Assembly (NCBI GenBank): GCA_028994555.1
Contig: JARDVN010000001.1
Location: forward strand, 1,426,001-1,490,000
Length of the DNA stretch: 64,000 nt
Direction: 5' to 3'
From: Citrobacter amalonaticus
GTDB taxonomy: Bacteria; Pseudomonadota; Gammaproteobacteria; Enterobacterales; Enterobacteriaceae
The notes below the pieces were generated by a model, which saw only the letters and a list, made by a program, of their open reading frames with translations, had not been told where the DNA came from and did not search any database. How positions within the stretch are numbered: the stretch's first letter is position 1; every line of letters begins with the position of its first letter. A program made the translations under genes and the position numbers. This document shows, one piece after another, positions 37,652-52,566 of the stretch.

Positions 37652-38778
37652 ATGACCCGGACCGAAATTTGGTTACGTTTGATGGGGGTGAGTGAATTAT
37701 ATGGCGACAAGATGGTACAAGTCGCCCATGAGCTGATGGCGCAAACGCATATTGATACGGCTGTCCTGCGCGGTGTGGGGCTTTCCTCCTCACAGGCAAA
37801 GCGGTTTCTTACCTTTCCTGCAATCGAGGTGGAAAAGACGCTGCGCTGGCTGGAATTGCCACACCATCATGTTGTGCTGGCGGACAGTGATGACTATCCC
37901 GCAGCGCTGCGTGCCACTGAAGATTATCCCGGCGCGCTTTTGGTCTGCGGATCCCCGCAATGCCTTCATGATTTTCAACTCGCCGTAGTGGGAAGCAGAA
38001 CACCATCCTGGTATGGGGAACGGTGGGGAGCATTCTTCTGCGAAAAGCTTGCAGGTTGGGAAGTCACCATTACCAGCGGCCTGGCACGTGGTATTGACGG
38101 TATCGCGCATCGGACGGCAGTCCAGGGGGAAGGGGAAAAGCATTGCTGTACTAGGGAACGGTTTACAGGCCATCTATCCGCGTCGACATGCCGGGCTGGC
38201 GGATGCGTTGATAGAAAAGGGGGGCGCAATAGTCTCCGAATTCCCGCTGACGATGCCTCCTCTTGCGCGCAATTTTCCCCGGCGAAACCGCATTATCAGC
38301 GGATTGAGCAAAGGCGTCCTGGTCGTTGAAGCGGCATTACGTAGTGGCTCTCTGGTCACTGCACGCTGTGCGCTGGAACAAGGGCGAGAAGTTTATGCGC
38401 TTCCTGGGGCGCTTGGCAGTCCGGGGGAGTGAAGGGCCACACTGGCTTATTAAGCAAGGCGCCACACTTGTGACCTCTCCGGAAGAAATACTGGAAAATT
38501 TGCAGTACGGCTTGCATTGGCTGCCAGATGAGCCTGAAAAATTACTTTATTCATCAGTTCAGGAGGGCGCGGCATTGCCATTTCCCGAGCTCCTGGCTAA
38601 CGTAGGAGATGAGGTAACACCTGTTGACGTCGTCGCTGAACGTGCCGGCCAACCTGTGCCAGAGGTAGTGGCTCAGCTACTCGAACTGGAGTTAGCAGGT
38701 TGGATCGCAGCTGTACCCGGCGGCTATGTCCGATTGAGGAGGGCATGCCATGTTCGACGTACTAATGTATTTGTTTGA
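37652..38778 (+). CDS. dprA: DNA processing protein DprA/Smf (frame broken twice)
   Basis: Loads RecA on incoming single strands in competent species; its role in enterobacteria is minor. The Rossmann core is visible ([50 protein letters not shown]) and the C-terminal winged helix ends HVRRTNVFV. Breaks lie at 38125-38139 (G5/G4/A4 cluster, exact base unclear) and at a five-G run 38424-38428 that should be four. Corrected length is 374 residues, the E. coli value. Start chosen at [11 protein letters not shown]. It overlaps smg by 29 bases. Confidence 0.9.
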
Positions 38779-39223
38779 GACATATATCCACAATGAAGCT
38801 GAATTACGTGTGGATCAGGACAAACTTGAACGGGATCTTACCGACGCTGGTTTTGATCGTGAAGACATCTACAACGCGCTCCTGTGGCTGGAAAAACTCG
38901 CTGACTACCAGGACGGTCTTGCTGAGCCGATGCAGCTCGCCTCCGATCCTCTCTCTGTACGTATCTATACCCCAGAAGAGTGTGATCGACTGGATGCCAG
39001 CTGTCGGGGATTCCTGTTATTCCTCGAGCAGATCCAGGTGCTAAACCTCGAAACGCGAGAAATGGTGATTGAACGTGTGCTCGCGCTGGATACAGCAGAA
39101 TTCGACCTGGAAGACCTGAAGTGGGTTATCCTGATGGTTTTGTTCAACATTCCGGGTTGTGAAAATGCATATCAGCAAATGGAAGAATTACTCTTTGAAG
39201 TGAATGAAGGTATGCTGCATTGA
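38750..39223 (+). CDS. smg: Smg/DUF494 family protein
   Basis: 157 residues ([19 protein letters not shown]), acidic and helical, the E. coli length. The function is unknown, although the family always accompanies dprA or topA-like genes. Confidence 0.94.
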   Translation: MFDVLMYLFETYIHNEAELRVDQDKLERDLTDAGFDREDIYNALLWLEKLADYQDGLAEPMQLASDPLSVRIYTPEECDRLDASCRGFLLFLEQIQVLNLETREMVIERVLALDTAEFDLEDLKWVILMVLFNIPGCENAYQQMEELLFEVNEGMLH

Positions 39224-39249
39224 TCAACCTTAATTCAGCATGAGTTGTT

Positions 39250-39804
39250 ATGGCTAAATCAGCACTGTTTTCGGTGCGTAAAAATGAGCCCTGCCCGCAG
39301 TGTGGGGCTGAACTGGTGATTCGCTCCGGGAAACATGGTCCGTTTCTTGGTTGCTCGCACTATCCGGAATGTGACTATATCCGTCCGTTGAAATCGTCAG
39401 CGGACGGACATATCGTTAAAGTTCTGGAGGGGAAATATTGCCCTGACTGCGGCGGTGAACTGGTGCTGCGCCAGGGGCGTTTTGGCATGTTTATCGGCTG
39501 CAGCAACTATCCCGAATGTGAGCATACAGAGCTCATTGATAAACCTGATGAAACTGCAATTACCTGTCCTCAATGCCAGACGGGCCATCTGGTCCAGCGG
39601 CGTTCTCGTTATGGCAAAACCTTCCATTCCTGCGATCGTTATCCGGAGTGCCAGTTTGTCATTAACTTCAAACCGATAGCCGGAGTGTGTCCTGAGTGCC
39701 ACTATCCGCTACTCATCGAAAAGAAAACCGCGCAGGGTGTAAAACACTTTTGCGCCAGTAAACAATGTGGAAAGCCGGTTTCGGCGGAACAAACAAGTGA
39801 ATAA
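39250..39804 (+). CDS. yrdD: Topoisomerase I-type zinc-finger protein YrdD
   Basis: 184 residues made of tandem zinc ribbons related to the C-terminal part of topoisomerase I: CPQC...CSHYPEC, CPDC...CSNYPEC, CPQC...CDRYPEC and CPEC...C. It lacks the topoisomerase catalytic domain. Nucleic acid binding is inferred. Its end overlaps tsaC. Confidence 0.93.
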   Translation: MAKSALFSVRKNEPCPQCGAELVIRSGKHGPFLGCSHYPECDYIRPLKSSADGHIVKVLEGKYCPDCGGELVLRQGRFGMFIGCSNYPECEHTELIDKPDETAITCPQCQTGHLVQRRSRYGKTFHSCDRYPECQFVINFKPIAGVCPECHYPLLIEKKTAQGVKHFCASKQCGKPVSAEQTSE

Positions 39805-40369
39805 TAACCTGCCAACAGACCCTATCGCTGATGCAATAGAGGTACTGAATAAAGAAAATGTCATCGCCTATCCAACAGAAGCTGTCTTTGGCGTCGGGTG
39901 CGATCCTGATAGCGAAGTGGCCGTTAATCGCCTGTTGGCCTTAAAACAGCGTCCGGTCGAAAAAGGGTTAATTTTGATCGCTGCCAGTTTCGAGCAGCTC
40001 AAGCCGTATATTGACGACAGTATGTTGACCGATACCCAACGTGCTGCCGTGTTTGCTCGTTGGCCTGGCCCGGTGACCTTTGTTTTCCCAGCTCCGGCGA
40101 CGACGCCTCGTTGGTTGACGGGGCGCTTTGATTCACTGGCGGTGCGTGTGACGGATCATCCGCTGGTGGTCGCCTTGTGCCAGGCTTATGGTAAACCATT
40201 GGTTTCAACCAGCGCCAACCTGAGTGGGTTGTCGCCTTGTCGTACGGTAGAGGAAGTCCATGCACAGTTTGGTACAGACTTCCCGGTGGTATCAGGTGAA
40301 ACCGGTGGTCGCTTGAATCCTTCTGAAATCCGTGATGCCCTGACGGGCGAGCTATTTCGACAGGGGTAA
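39797..40369 (+). CDS. tsaC: Threonylcarbamoyl-AMP synthase TsaC
   Basis: 190 residues from the GTG at 39797 ([17 protein letters not shown]), the start used in E. coli; the upstream ATG in frame lies in yrdD. The SUA5/YrdC fold motifs [25 protein letters not shown] and STSANLSG are present. It makes TC-AMP for the t6A37 tRNA modification. Confidence 0.96.
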   Translation: MNNNLPTDPIADAIEVLNKENVIAYPTEAVFGVGCDPDSEVAVNRLLALKQRPVEKGLILIAASFEQLKPYIDDSMLTDTQRAAVFARWPGPVTFVFPAPATTPRWLTGRFDSLAVRVTDHPLVVALCQAYGKPLVSTSANLSGLSPCRTVEEVHAQFGTDFPVVSGETGGRLNPSEIRDALTGELFRQG

Positions 40370-40373
40370 GATG

Positions 40374-41192
40374 ATGGAAACCTATGCCGTTTTTGGTAAT
40401 CCAATCGCGCACAGCAAATCGCCGTTTATTCATCAGCAGTTTGCACAGCAACTGCGTATTGCGCATCAGTATGGTCGTGTTCTGGCGCCTGTTAATGATT
40501 TTATTAACGCGCTGAACGCGTTCTTTGCCGAGGGCGGCAAAGGGGTGAACGTGACGGTGCCATTTAAAGAAGAGGCGTTTGCCCGCGTCGATGAACTTAC
40601 AGAGCGTGCTGCGCTGGCCGGCGCAGTGAATACCATCAAACGGCTTGATGATGGCCGGTTGCTGGGTGACAACACCGACGGCATCGGGCTGCTAAGCGAT
40701 CTCGAGCGCCTGTCATTTATCCAGCCGGGGCAGCGCATCCTGCTGATTGGCGCAGGTGGGGCTTCACGTGGCGTACTGTTACCTCTGCTTTCTCTGGATT
40801 GCGGGGTGACGATTGTTAACCGGACTGCATCCCGAGCGGAAGAACTGGCTCAGGTTTTTGCACATACGGGCAGCGTGCAGGCGTTGGGCCTGGATGAACT
40901 GGATGGGCTCGAATTTGATCTGATCATCAATGCCACGTCCAGCGGCATCAGCGGTGAGATCCCGGCGATCCCGGCATCGCTTATCCGTCCGTCTGTCTGT
41001 TGCTACGACATGTTCTATCAAAAGGGCAATACGCCGTTTCTCTCCTGGTGCGAACGCCACGGCGCGAAACGTTATGCAGATGGCCTGGGGATGCTGGTGG
41101 GGCAAGCGGCTCATGCCGTTCTGCTGTGGCACGGTGTGTTGCCAGAAATCGAACCGGTTATTACGCGTCTCAAACAGGAGTTGGCCGCATGA
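40374..41192 (+). CDS. aroE: Shikimate dehydrogenase
   Basis: 272 residues from [17 protein letters not shown] at 40374 (the ATG three bases earlier is possible). Catalytic Lys/Asp lie in VTVPFKEEA and [10 protein letters not shown], and the NADP loop is [13 protein letters not shown]. It reduces 3-dehydroshikimate in aromatic amino acid synthesis. The stop overlaps yrdB. Confidence 0.97.
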   Translation: METYAVFGNPIAHSKSPFIHQQFAQQLRIAHQYGRVLAPVNDFINALNAFFAEGGKGVNVTVPFKEEAFARVDELTERAALAGAVNTIKRLDDGRLLGDNTDGIGLLSDLERLSFIQPGQRILLIGAGGASRGVLLPLLSLDCGVTIVNRTASRAEELAQVFAHTGSVQALGLDELDGLEFDLIINATSSGISGEIPAIPASLIRPSVCCYDMFYQKGNTPFLSWCERHGAKRYADGLGMLVGQAAHAVLLWHGVLPEIEPVITRLKQELAA

Positions 41193-41446
41193 ACCAGGCT
41201 ATCCATTTTCCTGATCGGGAAGAGTGGGACGCGCAGAAAGAAGCCGTCTGCTTTCCTGTGCTCGTAAATGGTATGCAGTTAATGTGCGCAATTACAGGAG
41301 AAACGCTGGCGAATCGCTTTGGTGGCGAGACGGTGGAACAATGGCTGATTGGCTTTTGCGAACATCGCTGGGATCTGGAAGAAGAAGCAGAAACGCTAAT
41401 CCAGTCCCAGCAAGAAGACGATCACGGTTGGATCTGGTTGTCCTGA
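41189..41446 (+). CDS. yrdB: DUF1488 protein YrdB
   Basis: 85 residues ([19 protein letters not shown]), the E. coli length, of unknown function. Start overlaps the aroE stop (ATGA). Its 3' end overlaps the convergent yrdA by 25 bases. Confidence 0.93.
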   Translation: MNQAIHFPDREEWDAQKEAVCFPVLVNGMQLMCAITGETLANRFGGETVEQWLIGFCEHRWDLEEEAETLIQSQQEDDHGWIWLS

Positions 41447-41977
41447 GCGAGATACTCGTCTTTCCATTTCACATAGTTTTTGGCGGAGTATTGCAAACCG
41501 GCTTTCTCCTCTTCGGTTAGCGGTCTGATCTGCTTAACCGGGCTCCCCAAATAGAGATAGCCGCTTTCCAGGCGTTTGTTTTGCGGCACCAGGCTTCCCG
41601 CCCCAATCATTACGTCATCTTCTATTACCGCGCCATCCAGCAGAATTGTTCCCATACCGACCAGGACCCGGTTGCCGATGATGCAGCCGTGCAACATGAC
41701 TTTATGTCCGACTGTCACATCTTCCCCCCACAATGAGCGGATTGCCCTCAGGGTTAGAGTTGGATTTGTGCGTGACGTGCAGCACGCTACCATCCTGAAT
41801 ATTCGTACGCGCACCGATCGCAACGTAATTCACGTCGCCACGGATCACAACAAGTGGCCAGATCCCCACATCGTCCGCCAGTCGAACGTCGCCGATGATC
41901 ACACTGCTGTTGTCGAGCATCACACGTTGGCCAACCTGTGGGAAAAGATCCTTATAAGGACGTAATACATCAGACAT
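41422..41977 (-). CDS. yrdA: Gamma-carbonic anhydrase-like hexapeptide protein YrdA (frame broken)
   Basis: A left-handed beta-helix protein of the gamma-carbonic anhydrase family with hexapeptide repeats (VIIGDVRLADDVGIWPLVVIRGD, GHKVMLHGCIIGNRVLVGMG). Metal histidines of the family are in HVTHKS, GHK and LHGC. A six-C run at 41724-41729 (plus strand) should be five. Corrected length is 184 residues as in E. coli. It is divergent from the rRNA operon. Confidence 0.93.
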
Positions 41978-42131
41978 GTTTACCTCAATAAAAGAGAACG
42001 GTATTGATGACTTTGGTTGCATTTCAGGGCCTGCGCAAGTGCTTTAACTATCAAAAAGCGGCCAAATTGCGCAGGAATGGAGCGAAAGGGACGAAAAACC
42101 AGCAAACAGAAAAAAAGATCCAAAAAAAGGC
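41978..42131 (+). promoter_or_regulatory. Upstream activation region of the rRNA operon
   Basis: No gene is present. The block before P1 is A/T rich close to the promoter (A-tracts at about 42108-42127, UP-element position) and more mixed further up, where Fis sites lie in E. coli rrn promoters. Individual Fis sites are not called. Confidence 0.6.
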
Positions 42132-42159
42132 TTGTGCAAAAAAATGGGATCCCTATAAT
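42132..42159 (+). promoter_or_regulatory. rRNA operon promoter P1
   Basis: TTGTGC (42132-42137) and TATAAT (42154-42159), 16 bases apart, followed by the GCGCCTCCGTTG discriminator and start. This is near identical to E. coli rrnD P1 as remembered. Confidence 0.93.
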
Positions 42160-42238
42160 GCGCCTCCGTTGAGACAACAAAGTGAAACGCTTCACAAGAT
42201 GGTTGTCACAACGCGGAGAAAAATCCTGAAATAACGGG

Positions 42239-42266
42239 TTGACTCTGAAAGAGGAAAGCGTAATAT
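42239..42266 (+). promoter_or_regulatory. rRNA operon promoter P2
   Basis: TTGACT (42239-42244) and TAATAT (42261-42266), spacer 16, followed by CGCCACCTCGCGAC, the standard enterobacterial rrn P2. Confidence 0.9.
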
Positions 42267-42304
42267 ACGCCACCTCGCGACACAGCGCTAAAGCGCGTCG
42301 CAAC

Positions 42305-42316
42305 TGCTCTTTAACA
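42305..42316 (+). promoter_or_regulatory. rrn antitermination boxA in the 16S leader
   Basis: TGCTCTTTAACA is the canonical boxA bound by NusB-S10 to prevent premature termination of rRNA transcripts. The preceding AGCGCTAAAGCGC stem fits boxB. Confidence 0.88.
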
Positions 42317-42448
42317 ATTTATCAGACAATCTGTGTGGGCACTCAAAGTGACATGGATTCTTAATGTCCTCGGACAATAAATGAATACCAAGTCTCAAGA
42401 GTGAACACGTAATTCATTACGAGGTTTAATTCTTTGAGCATCAAACTT

Positions 42449-43993
<1,545 letters not shown>

Positions 43994-44062
43994 CCTTAAA
44001 GAACCTGCCTTTGTAGTGTCCACACAGATTGTCTGATGAAAAACGAGCAGTAAAACCTCTAC

Positions 44063-44139
<77 letters not shown>

Positions 44140-44221
44140 AATTCGCTCCCGTGCTTTGTTGTGGCAAAGCTCACATACTTCAGTATGCTTCGCTTCACCA
44201 CGCCGCGCCCGGAAACGAATT
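44140..44221 (+). other. Stem-loop spacer between tRNA-Ile and tRNA-Ala
   Basis: About 109 bases separate the two tRNAs, against roughly 40 in E. coli K-12. Arms AATTCG (44140-44145) and CGAATT (44216-44221) enclose smaller stems including CATACT-TCA-GTATG and GTGG/CCAC. This resembles the longer ribosomal spacer loop variant found in Salmonella and Citrobacter. Confidence 0.7.
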
Positions 44222-44248
44222 GGGGATGAGGTTTTAACTACACTGTAT

Positions 44249-44324
44249 GGGGCTATAGCTCAGCTGGGAGAGCGCCTGCTTTGCACGCAGGAGGTCTGCG
44301 GTTCGATCCCGCATAGCTCCACCA
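44249..44324 (+). tRNA. alaU: tRNA-Ala (TGC anticodon)
   Basis: 76 bases, GGGGCTATAGC... to ...GCTCCACCA with anticodon TGC in CTTTGCACG. Second spacer tRNA. Confidence 0.98.
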
Positions 44325-44385
44325 TACTGTAGAACGTAATCAAGAAAACTTCAGAGTGTACCTGAAAGGGTTCACTGCGAAGTTT

Positions 44386-44395
44386 TGCTCTTTAA
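44386..44395 (+). promoter_or_regulatory. Second boxA, before 23S
   Basis: TGCTCTTTAA in the 16S-23S spacer 110 bases before 23S matches the spacer boxA of E. coli rrn operons. Confidence 0.75.
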
Positions 44396-44505
44396 AAATC
44401 TGGATCAAGCTGAAAATTGAAACGACACACCGTTAAAGGTGTGTTCGAGTCTCTCAAATTTTCGCAAAACGATGATGAGTCGAAAGAAACATCTTCGGGT
44501 TGTGA

Positions 44506-47418
<2,913 letters not shown>

Positions 47419-47509
47419 ACAACGCCGAAGATGTTTTGGCGGAATTGAGAGATTTTCAGCTTAGATTCAGATTATGTCACTGCGTGAAAACGGGGTGATA
47501 AAACAGATT

Positions 47510-47629
47510 TGCCTGGCGGCTGTAGCGCGGTGGTCCCACCTGACCCCATGCCGAACTCAGAAGTGAAACGCCGTAGCGCCGATGGTAGTGTGGGGTCTCC
47601 CCATGCGAGAGTAGGGAACTGCCAGGCAT
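47510..47629 (+). rRNA. rrfD: 5S ribosomal RNA, first copy
   Basis: 120 bases, TGCCTGGCGGC... to ...GCCAGGCAT, complete terminal stem. Confidence 0.98.
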
Positions 47630-47641
47630 CAAATTTAGCGT

Positions 47642-47717
47642 GCTGATATGGCTCAGTTGGTAGAGCGCACCCTTGGTAAGGGTGAGGTCCCCAGTTCGAC
47701 TCTGGGTATCAGCACCA
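47642..47717 (+). tRNA. thrV: tRNA-Thr (GGT anticodon)
   Basis: 76 bases, GCTGATATGGC... to ...ATCAGCACCA, anticodon GGT in CTTGGTAAG. It lies between the two 5S genes, diagnostic of the rrnD operon. Confidence 0.98.
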
Positions 47718-47755
47718 CTTAATTAGGTTAAAGTTCGGCACAGTAGAAAAGAATT

Positions 47756-47875
47756 TGTCTGGCGGCTGTAGCGCGGTGGTCCCACCTGACCCCATGCCGA
47801 ACTCAGAAGTGAAACGCCGTAGCGCCGATGGTAGTGTGGGGTCTCCCCATGCGAGAGTAGGGAACTGCCAGACAT
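47756..47875 (+). rRNA. rrfF: 5S ribosomal RNA, second copy
   Basis: 120 bases, TGTCTGGCGGC... to ...GCCAGACAT. It differs from the first copy only by a compensated pair in the terminal stem, so both fold. Confidence 0.98.
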
Positions 47876-47887
47876 CAAATAAGTGAG

Positions 47888-47915
47888 AAGGCCATCCGAA
47901 AGGGTGGCCTTTTTT
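47888..47915 (+). terminator. rRNA operon terminator
   Basis: AAGGCCATCC-GAAA-GGGTGGCCTT with a six-T tail follows the second 5S. Confidence 0.92.
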
Positions 47916-47937
47916 GCGTTTATACGTCGAAAAAACA

Positions 47938-47970
47938 GTAGGCCGGGTAAGGCGAAGCCGTCACCCGGCA
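47938..47970. repeat. Single REP-like element
   Basis: GTAGGCCGGGTAAGGCG...GTCACCCGGC forms one REP palindrome between the rRNA operon and yhdZ, which converge here. Confidence 0.75.
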
Positions 47971-47980
47971 GAGCAAGCGA

Positions 47981-48740
47981 TTAATGAATCACCTGAGACA
48001 GGAATGCACGCGTACGTTCTGACTTCGGATGCGCAAAGAACTCATCCGGCGGCGCCTGCTCAACAATCTCCCCGCGATCCATAAAGATCACCCTGTCAGC
48101 CACCGTTCTGGCAAACCCCATTTCATGGGTCACGCACAGCATAGTCATGCCTGATTGCGCCAGGCTAATCATCGTATCCAGCACTTCTTTCACCATCTCC
48201 GGATCCAACGCCGACGTGGGTTCATCAAACAGCATGATTTTGGGTTTCATACACAGCGAGCGGGCGATAGCCACACGCTGCTGCTGCCCCCCGGAAATCT
48301 GCCCTGGAAATTTATGCGCATGCTCGGCAATACGCACACGTTCCAGATAGTGCATCCCCAGCGCTTCGGCTTCTTTTATTGGCATCTTACGCACCCAAAT
48401 GGGGGCCAGCGTACAGTTTTGCAGAACCGTTAAGTGGGGAAAAAGATTGAAGTGCTGAAAGACCATACCGACTTCCTGTCGGACACGTTCGATATTACGG
48501 ATATCTTCATTCAGTTCGATACCATCAACAACGATACGGCCTTGTTGATGCTCTTCGAGATGATTGATACAGCGTATGGTGGTTGATTTTCCCGAACCTG
48601 AAGGCCCACACAATACAATGCGCTCCCCCCTGTTTGACTCTCAGGTTGATATCCTTCAGAACGTGAAACTGTCCGTACCACTTGTTAACGTTTTCCAGCG
48701 TAATCATCGCGTCGGCAGGTTGTATTAATAGTTGGCTCAT
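47981..48740 (-). CDS. yhdZ: Polar amino acid ABC transporter ATPase YhdZ (frame broken)
   Basis: 252 residues after correction, the E. coli length. It has GPSGSGKST (Walker A), [15 protein letters not shown] (signature) and [13 protein letters not shown] (Walker B), the GlnQ/AapP type. The frame breaks in [14 protein letters not shown] at a six-C run 48625-48630 (plus strand), which should be five. Last gene of yhdW-yhdX-yhdY-yhdZ. Substrates are inferred to be acidic or general L-amino acids by homology to the Aap system. Confidence 0.94.
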
Positions 48741-48747
48741 AGAATCC

Positions 48748-49852
48748 TCAGTGCGGTGTACGCCCGGTGTTAAAGCGCTTTTCCAGATGCTGGCTGTAGC
48801 GCGACATGCTGAAACAAAAAATCCAGTAAATCAGTGCGGCGAAGACATAACCTTCTGTCGACATACCCAGCCAGGCCGGGTCAACGGTTGCTTGCTGTAC
48901 GCTGCTGAACAGATCGAACAGGCCGATGATGATGACCAGACTGGTATCTTTAAACAGTGCGATAATAGTGTTGACCAGGCCGGGAATGACCATTTTTAAG
49001 GCCTGAGGAAGGATGACCAACCCCTGGGTTTTCCAGTACCCCAGCGCCAGCGACTCAGCCGCTTCGTATTGCCCTTTCGGTAACGCCTGCAATCCTCCGC
49101 GAACCACTTCCGCTACATAGGCCGACTGAAAAAGGATCACGCCAACCAGCGCCCGTATCAGCTTATCGATACTGATCCCTTCGGACATAAACAGCGGCAG
49201 CATGACTGAAGACATAAACAGGACGGTGATTAGCGGAACACCCCGCCAGAACTCGATAAACATGACGGATAAGAAGCGGACGATGGGCATGTGAGAACGT
49301 CGTCCGAGTGCCAGTAAAATGCCTAAGGGTAGTGCTCCCGCGATCCCGACAGATGCGATGATTAAGGTCAGCGTCAGCCCACCCCACTGACGCGTTTCAA
49401 CGCGCTCTAACCCGAGAAAACCTCCATACAGTAAGAACCAGACAATGATCGGGTAGATCACGGCCCAGGCGGCGATATACCGCCCTCGGCGCGGTAACGC
49501 TTTCCAGAACATCGGCACAATGGAAGCCAACCCAATGACCAACGCCAGGTTAATACGCCAACGCTGGTCATGTGGATACAATCCATACATAAACTGCCCA
49601 AAGCGTTCATGAATGAACACCCAGCAGGCACCCGCTTTTGTGCAGTCTGCGCGGGTAGAGCCTACCCAGTTGGCCTGCAGGAACGCCCAGTTCAGCAAAG
49701 GGGGGAATTAACTCCCACATCAACCACAGACAGAACATCGTCAGCAGGCTGTTTGACCAACTGGAAAAGAGGTTCTTCCGTAACCATACGACCGAACGAC
49801 CAGGACCGGTACTGGCCGGGCGCATGGGATGAGACAGCAGTGCTTTTGTCAT
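48748..49852 (-). CDS. yhdY: Amino acid ABC transporter permease YhdY (frame broken)
   Basis: 367 residues after correction, as in E. coli. Membrane permease with the EAA-type loop YEAAESLALGYWKTQGLVILPQAL. The start MTKALLSHP at 49852 (ATG at 49855 also possible) reads to WELIPP; a six-G run at 49700-49705 (plus strand) should be five, restoring LLNWAFLQANWVGS. It pairs with YhdX to form the channel. Confidence 0.93.
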
Positions 49853-49861
49853 CATGATTCC

Positions 49862-51044
49862 TTAGCGCTCAATGAGGGCGATTCGCCGGTTATAGATGTT
49901 CATCAGCAGCGAGATGCTCAGGCTGATGATCAGGTACACGGACATGGTGATGGCAATCGTTTCAATCGCTTGCCCTGTCTGGTTCAGTACCGTTCCGGCG
50001 AACAGCGAAACCATATCGGGATAGCCAATCGCGGCGGCCAGCGATGAGTTTTTAACAATATTCAGATACTGGCTGGTCAGGGGCGGAATAATGACTCGCA
50101 ACGCCTGAGGAATGATGACCTGACGAAGGGTTACCGTATTGGGTAATCCCAGCGAACGGGCGGCTTCATGCTGCCCGTAGGGGACGGCCTGAATGCCTGA
50201 ACGAATGATTTCAGCAATAAACGCTGAAGTGTAGACCGACAACGCCAGCGTCAGAGCCGCCAGTTCAGGTATCAGTACCATTCCGCCACGGAAGTTAAAA
50301 CCACGCAGTTCCGGTATATCCCAGTGCAGCGCTGCGCCAAACAGCCAGTGGGCGATAAGCGGTAGCAGCACAAGCAACCCTAACGCCGTAGGCCAGGTTT
50401 TACGCAACTGTCCCGTTTTCATCTGATGCATTTTATTGAAGCGGAACAGACCGACAGATAGCGCAATGGCAATCACCACAGAAAGCACAAAGGCGAGTAA
50501 ACCTTCTCCCAACTGCGGTGAAGGAATATAGAGGCCCCGATTACTCAAAAAAGACCATATCCAGCGCGTTGGCTGCCTGACGTGGCCCGGGAAGATTGCG
50601 CAGAACGGCGAAGTACCAGAAAAAGATTTGCAGCAGTGGCGGGATATTACGAAAGATCTCAATGTAAACCGTCGAGAGTTTACGCAGTAACCAGTTATCT
50701 GAAAGGCGCGCCAATCCGAGAAAGAAACCGAGAAAGGAAGCGAAGACAATACACAACGCGGAAACCAGCAGCGTATTGAGTAAACCTACCAGGAATACGC
50801 GTCCGTAAGTATCACCTTGTTCATAATCGATCAGGTGCTGGACAATGCCAAACCCAGCGCTACGGTCGAGAAATGCAAAGCCCGAGGTTATGCCGCGACT
50901 GCTTAAGTTGTTAATCGTGTTATGAATGAGATAAAGAGCAACTGAGACGACCGCAAGGATGGCAAGGATCTGGAACAGCCAGGCGCGGACCGCAGGGTTC
51001 GAAAAAGAGAATGACCCTTTGATATTTGAGCGGCGATGGAACAT
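49862..51044 (-). CDS. yhdX: Amino acid ABC transporter permease YhdX (frame broken)
   Basis: 393 residues after correction, as in E. coli. MFHRRSNIKGSFSFSNP opens the protein, then several membrane segments, and the permease loop YGQHEAARSLGLPNTVTLRQV is near residue 310. A six-A run at 50548-50553 (plus strand) should be five, joining ALDMVFL to SNRGLYIPSPQLGEG. It is ten bases from yhdY. Confidence 0.93.
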
Positions 51045-51114
51045 AAGGAAAGCCTCGGTAACCATGACTCTGAACTGAGCGCCGCAGATGCGACGCTCGT
51101 TACATCACAACGTC

Positions 51115-52141
51115 TTAACGCACCGGCGGAGCGTACTGAATACCGCCGTTATTCCAGAGGTTATTCTGTCCGCGTTTGATCTTCAGTGGACTTTCCGATC
51201 CTACGTTGCGCTCAAAGATCTCAGCATAGTTACCTACCTGCTTGATGATGTTGTAAGCCCATTTATTGTCGAGCTTCAGATCTTTGCCGTAATCACCTTC
51301 TTTGCCGAGCAGGTGTGCCATATCAGGTGTTGCCGGGTTCGCCGCTTTCTCATCGACGTTCTTCGACGTTACCCCCATCTCTTCGGCATTCAACATGGCA
51401 AAAAGCGTCCAGCGCACAATAGAGAACCATTCATCATCGCCGCGACGAACAACAGGTCCCAGCGGTTCTTTCGAGATCACTTCCGGCAGGACAATCCACT
51501 CTGCCGGGTTGCTGAGTTTGATGCGCAGGGCATACAGTTGGGACTGATCGGAGGCAAGCGTATCGCAACGTCCTGATTCCAGCGCTTTTGCTGACTCATC
51601 TGAGCGGTCAAAAGTGACCGGCGTGTATTTCATGTTGTTGGCTTTGAAATAATCGGCCACGTTCAGTTCTGTATCTGTCCCCGCCTGGATACACACGGTG
51701 GCGCCGTCTAACTCTTTCGCGCTTTTCAGACCCGCTTTGTTGTGGGTCAGGAAGCCGATGCCATCGTAATAGGTGACCCCGGTGAAGGACATGCCCATTC
51801 CGGCATCTCGCGAGGAGGTCCAGGTGGTATTACGGGAGAGAAGATCGACCTCGCCAGACTGTAATGCGGTAAAGCGTTCTTTTGCGGTGAGTGGGGTATA
51901 TTTTACTTTTGTATCATCTCCCAGGACGGCGGCGGCAACGCCACGGCAAACATCCACATCTATCCCGGAGAATTTCCCATTGGCATCAGCGTAAGAAAAA
52001 CCAGGAAGACCGTCACTGATACCGCATTGCACGAACCCTTTCTTTTTTTACCGCATCCAGCGTTGTACCCGCATGTGCCTGACTGGCAACTGCAAGCAAC
52101 ACGCTGGCCGTAGCCAGTGTGGCTATCATCATCTTTTTCAT
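51115..52141 (-). CDS. yhdW: Periplasmic amino acid-binding protein YhdW (frame broken in the mature N-terminus)
   Basis: Solute-binding component of the yhdWXYZ system, 341 residues after correction. A Sec signal peptide (MKKMMIATLATASVLLAVASQAHA) is followed by GTTLDAV; then a seven-T run at 52043-52049 (plus strand) breaks the frame and should be six. The rest (VQCGISDGLPGFSYADANG, substrate-binding fold) is intact. Annotated from the downstream ATG alone, it would wrongly appear as a protein without a signal. Confidence 0.93.
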
Positions 52142-52566
52142 AATGCATCCTGTGTGGCAAAGAAATTATTGTTATAGAGAGACGTTCTGCAACGTCTTTA
52201 ACCTGTCTGTGGCATTGGCCATACTCTTTTAAGCAAAGGTAATGCCAGGTTTTGCGTGCGAATATCCGACGCAATAAGCAGAGTGTAGACAGGAAAAAAT
52301 AAACTCAGCGCCCTGAAATGGTGCGAAATTGAAACGTAAGCCACATTTTGGAGCAAAATATTTTAAATAATGCTCCCGGAATGAAATAACGATTTCGGGC
52401 GTGAATATCGAGGAGGTGAGTATTGAAAGATAAATGAGAAAAAGAAGGGGGCTGGATGTTATTGATAATTAAAATGTAATGGAACGCTCATTTTCAACAC
52501 TTTTTTATGATATGAAAAACGATGATTTTAGGCTAAGAGCGCGGCAGGTACCGCGCGCTTAAAAGG
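52142..52566. other. Intergenic region upstream of yhdW
   Basis: 425 bases without a supported gene. It must hold the leftward yhdW promoter and its leader; sequence is A/T rich with short imperfect palindromes (for example AATATTTTAAATAATG near 52358-52372) but I cannot name a promoter or operator with confidence. GCGCGG/CCGCGC at about 52541-52557 could be a weak yhdV terminator. Confidence 0.5.
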
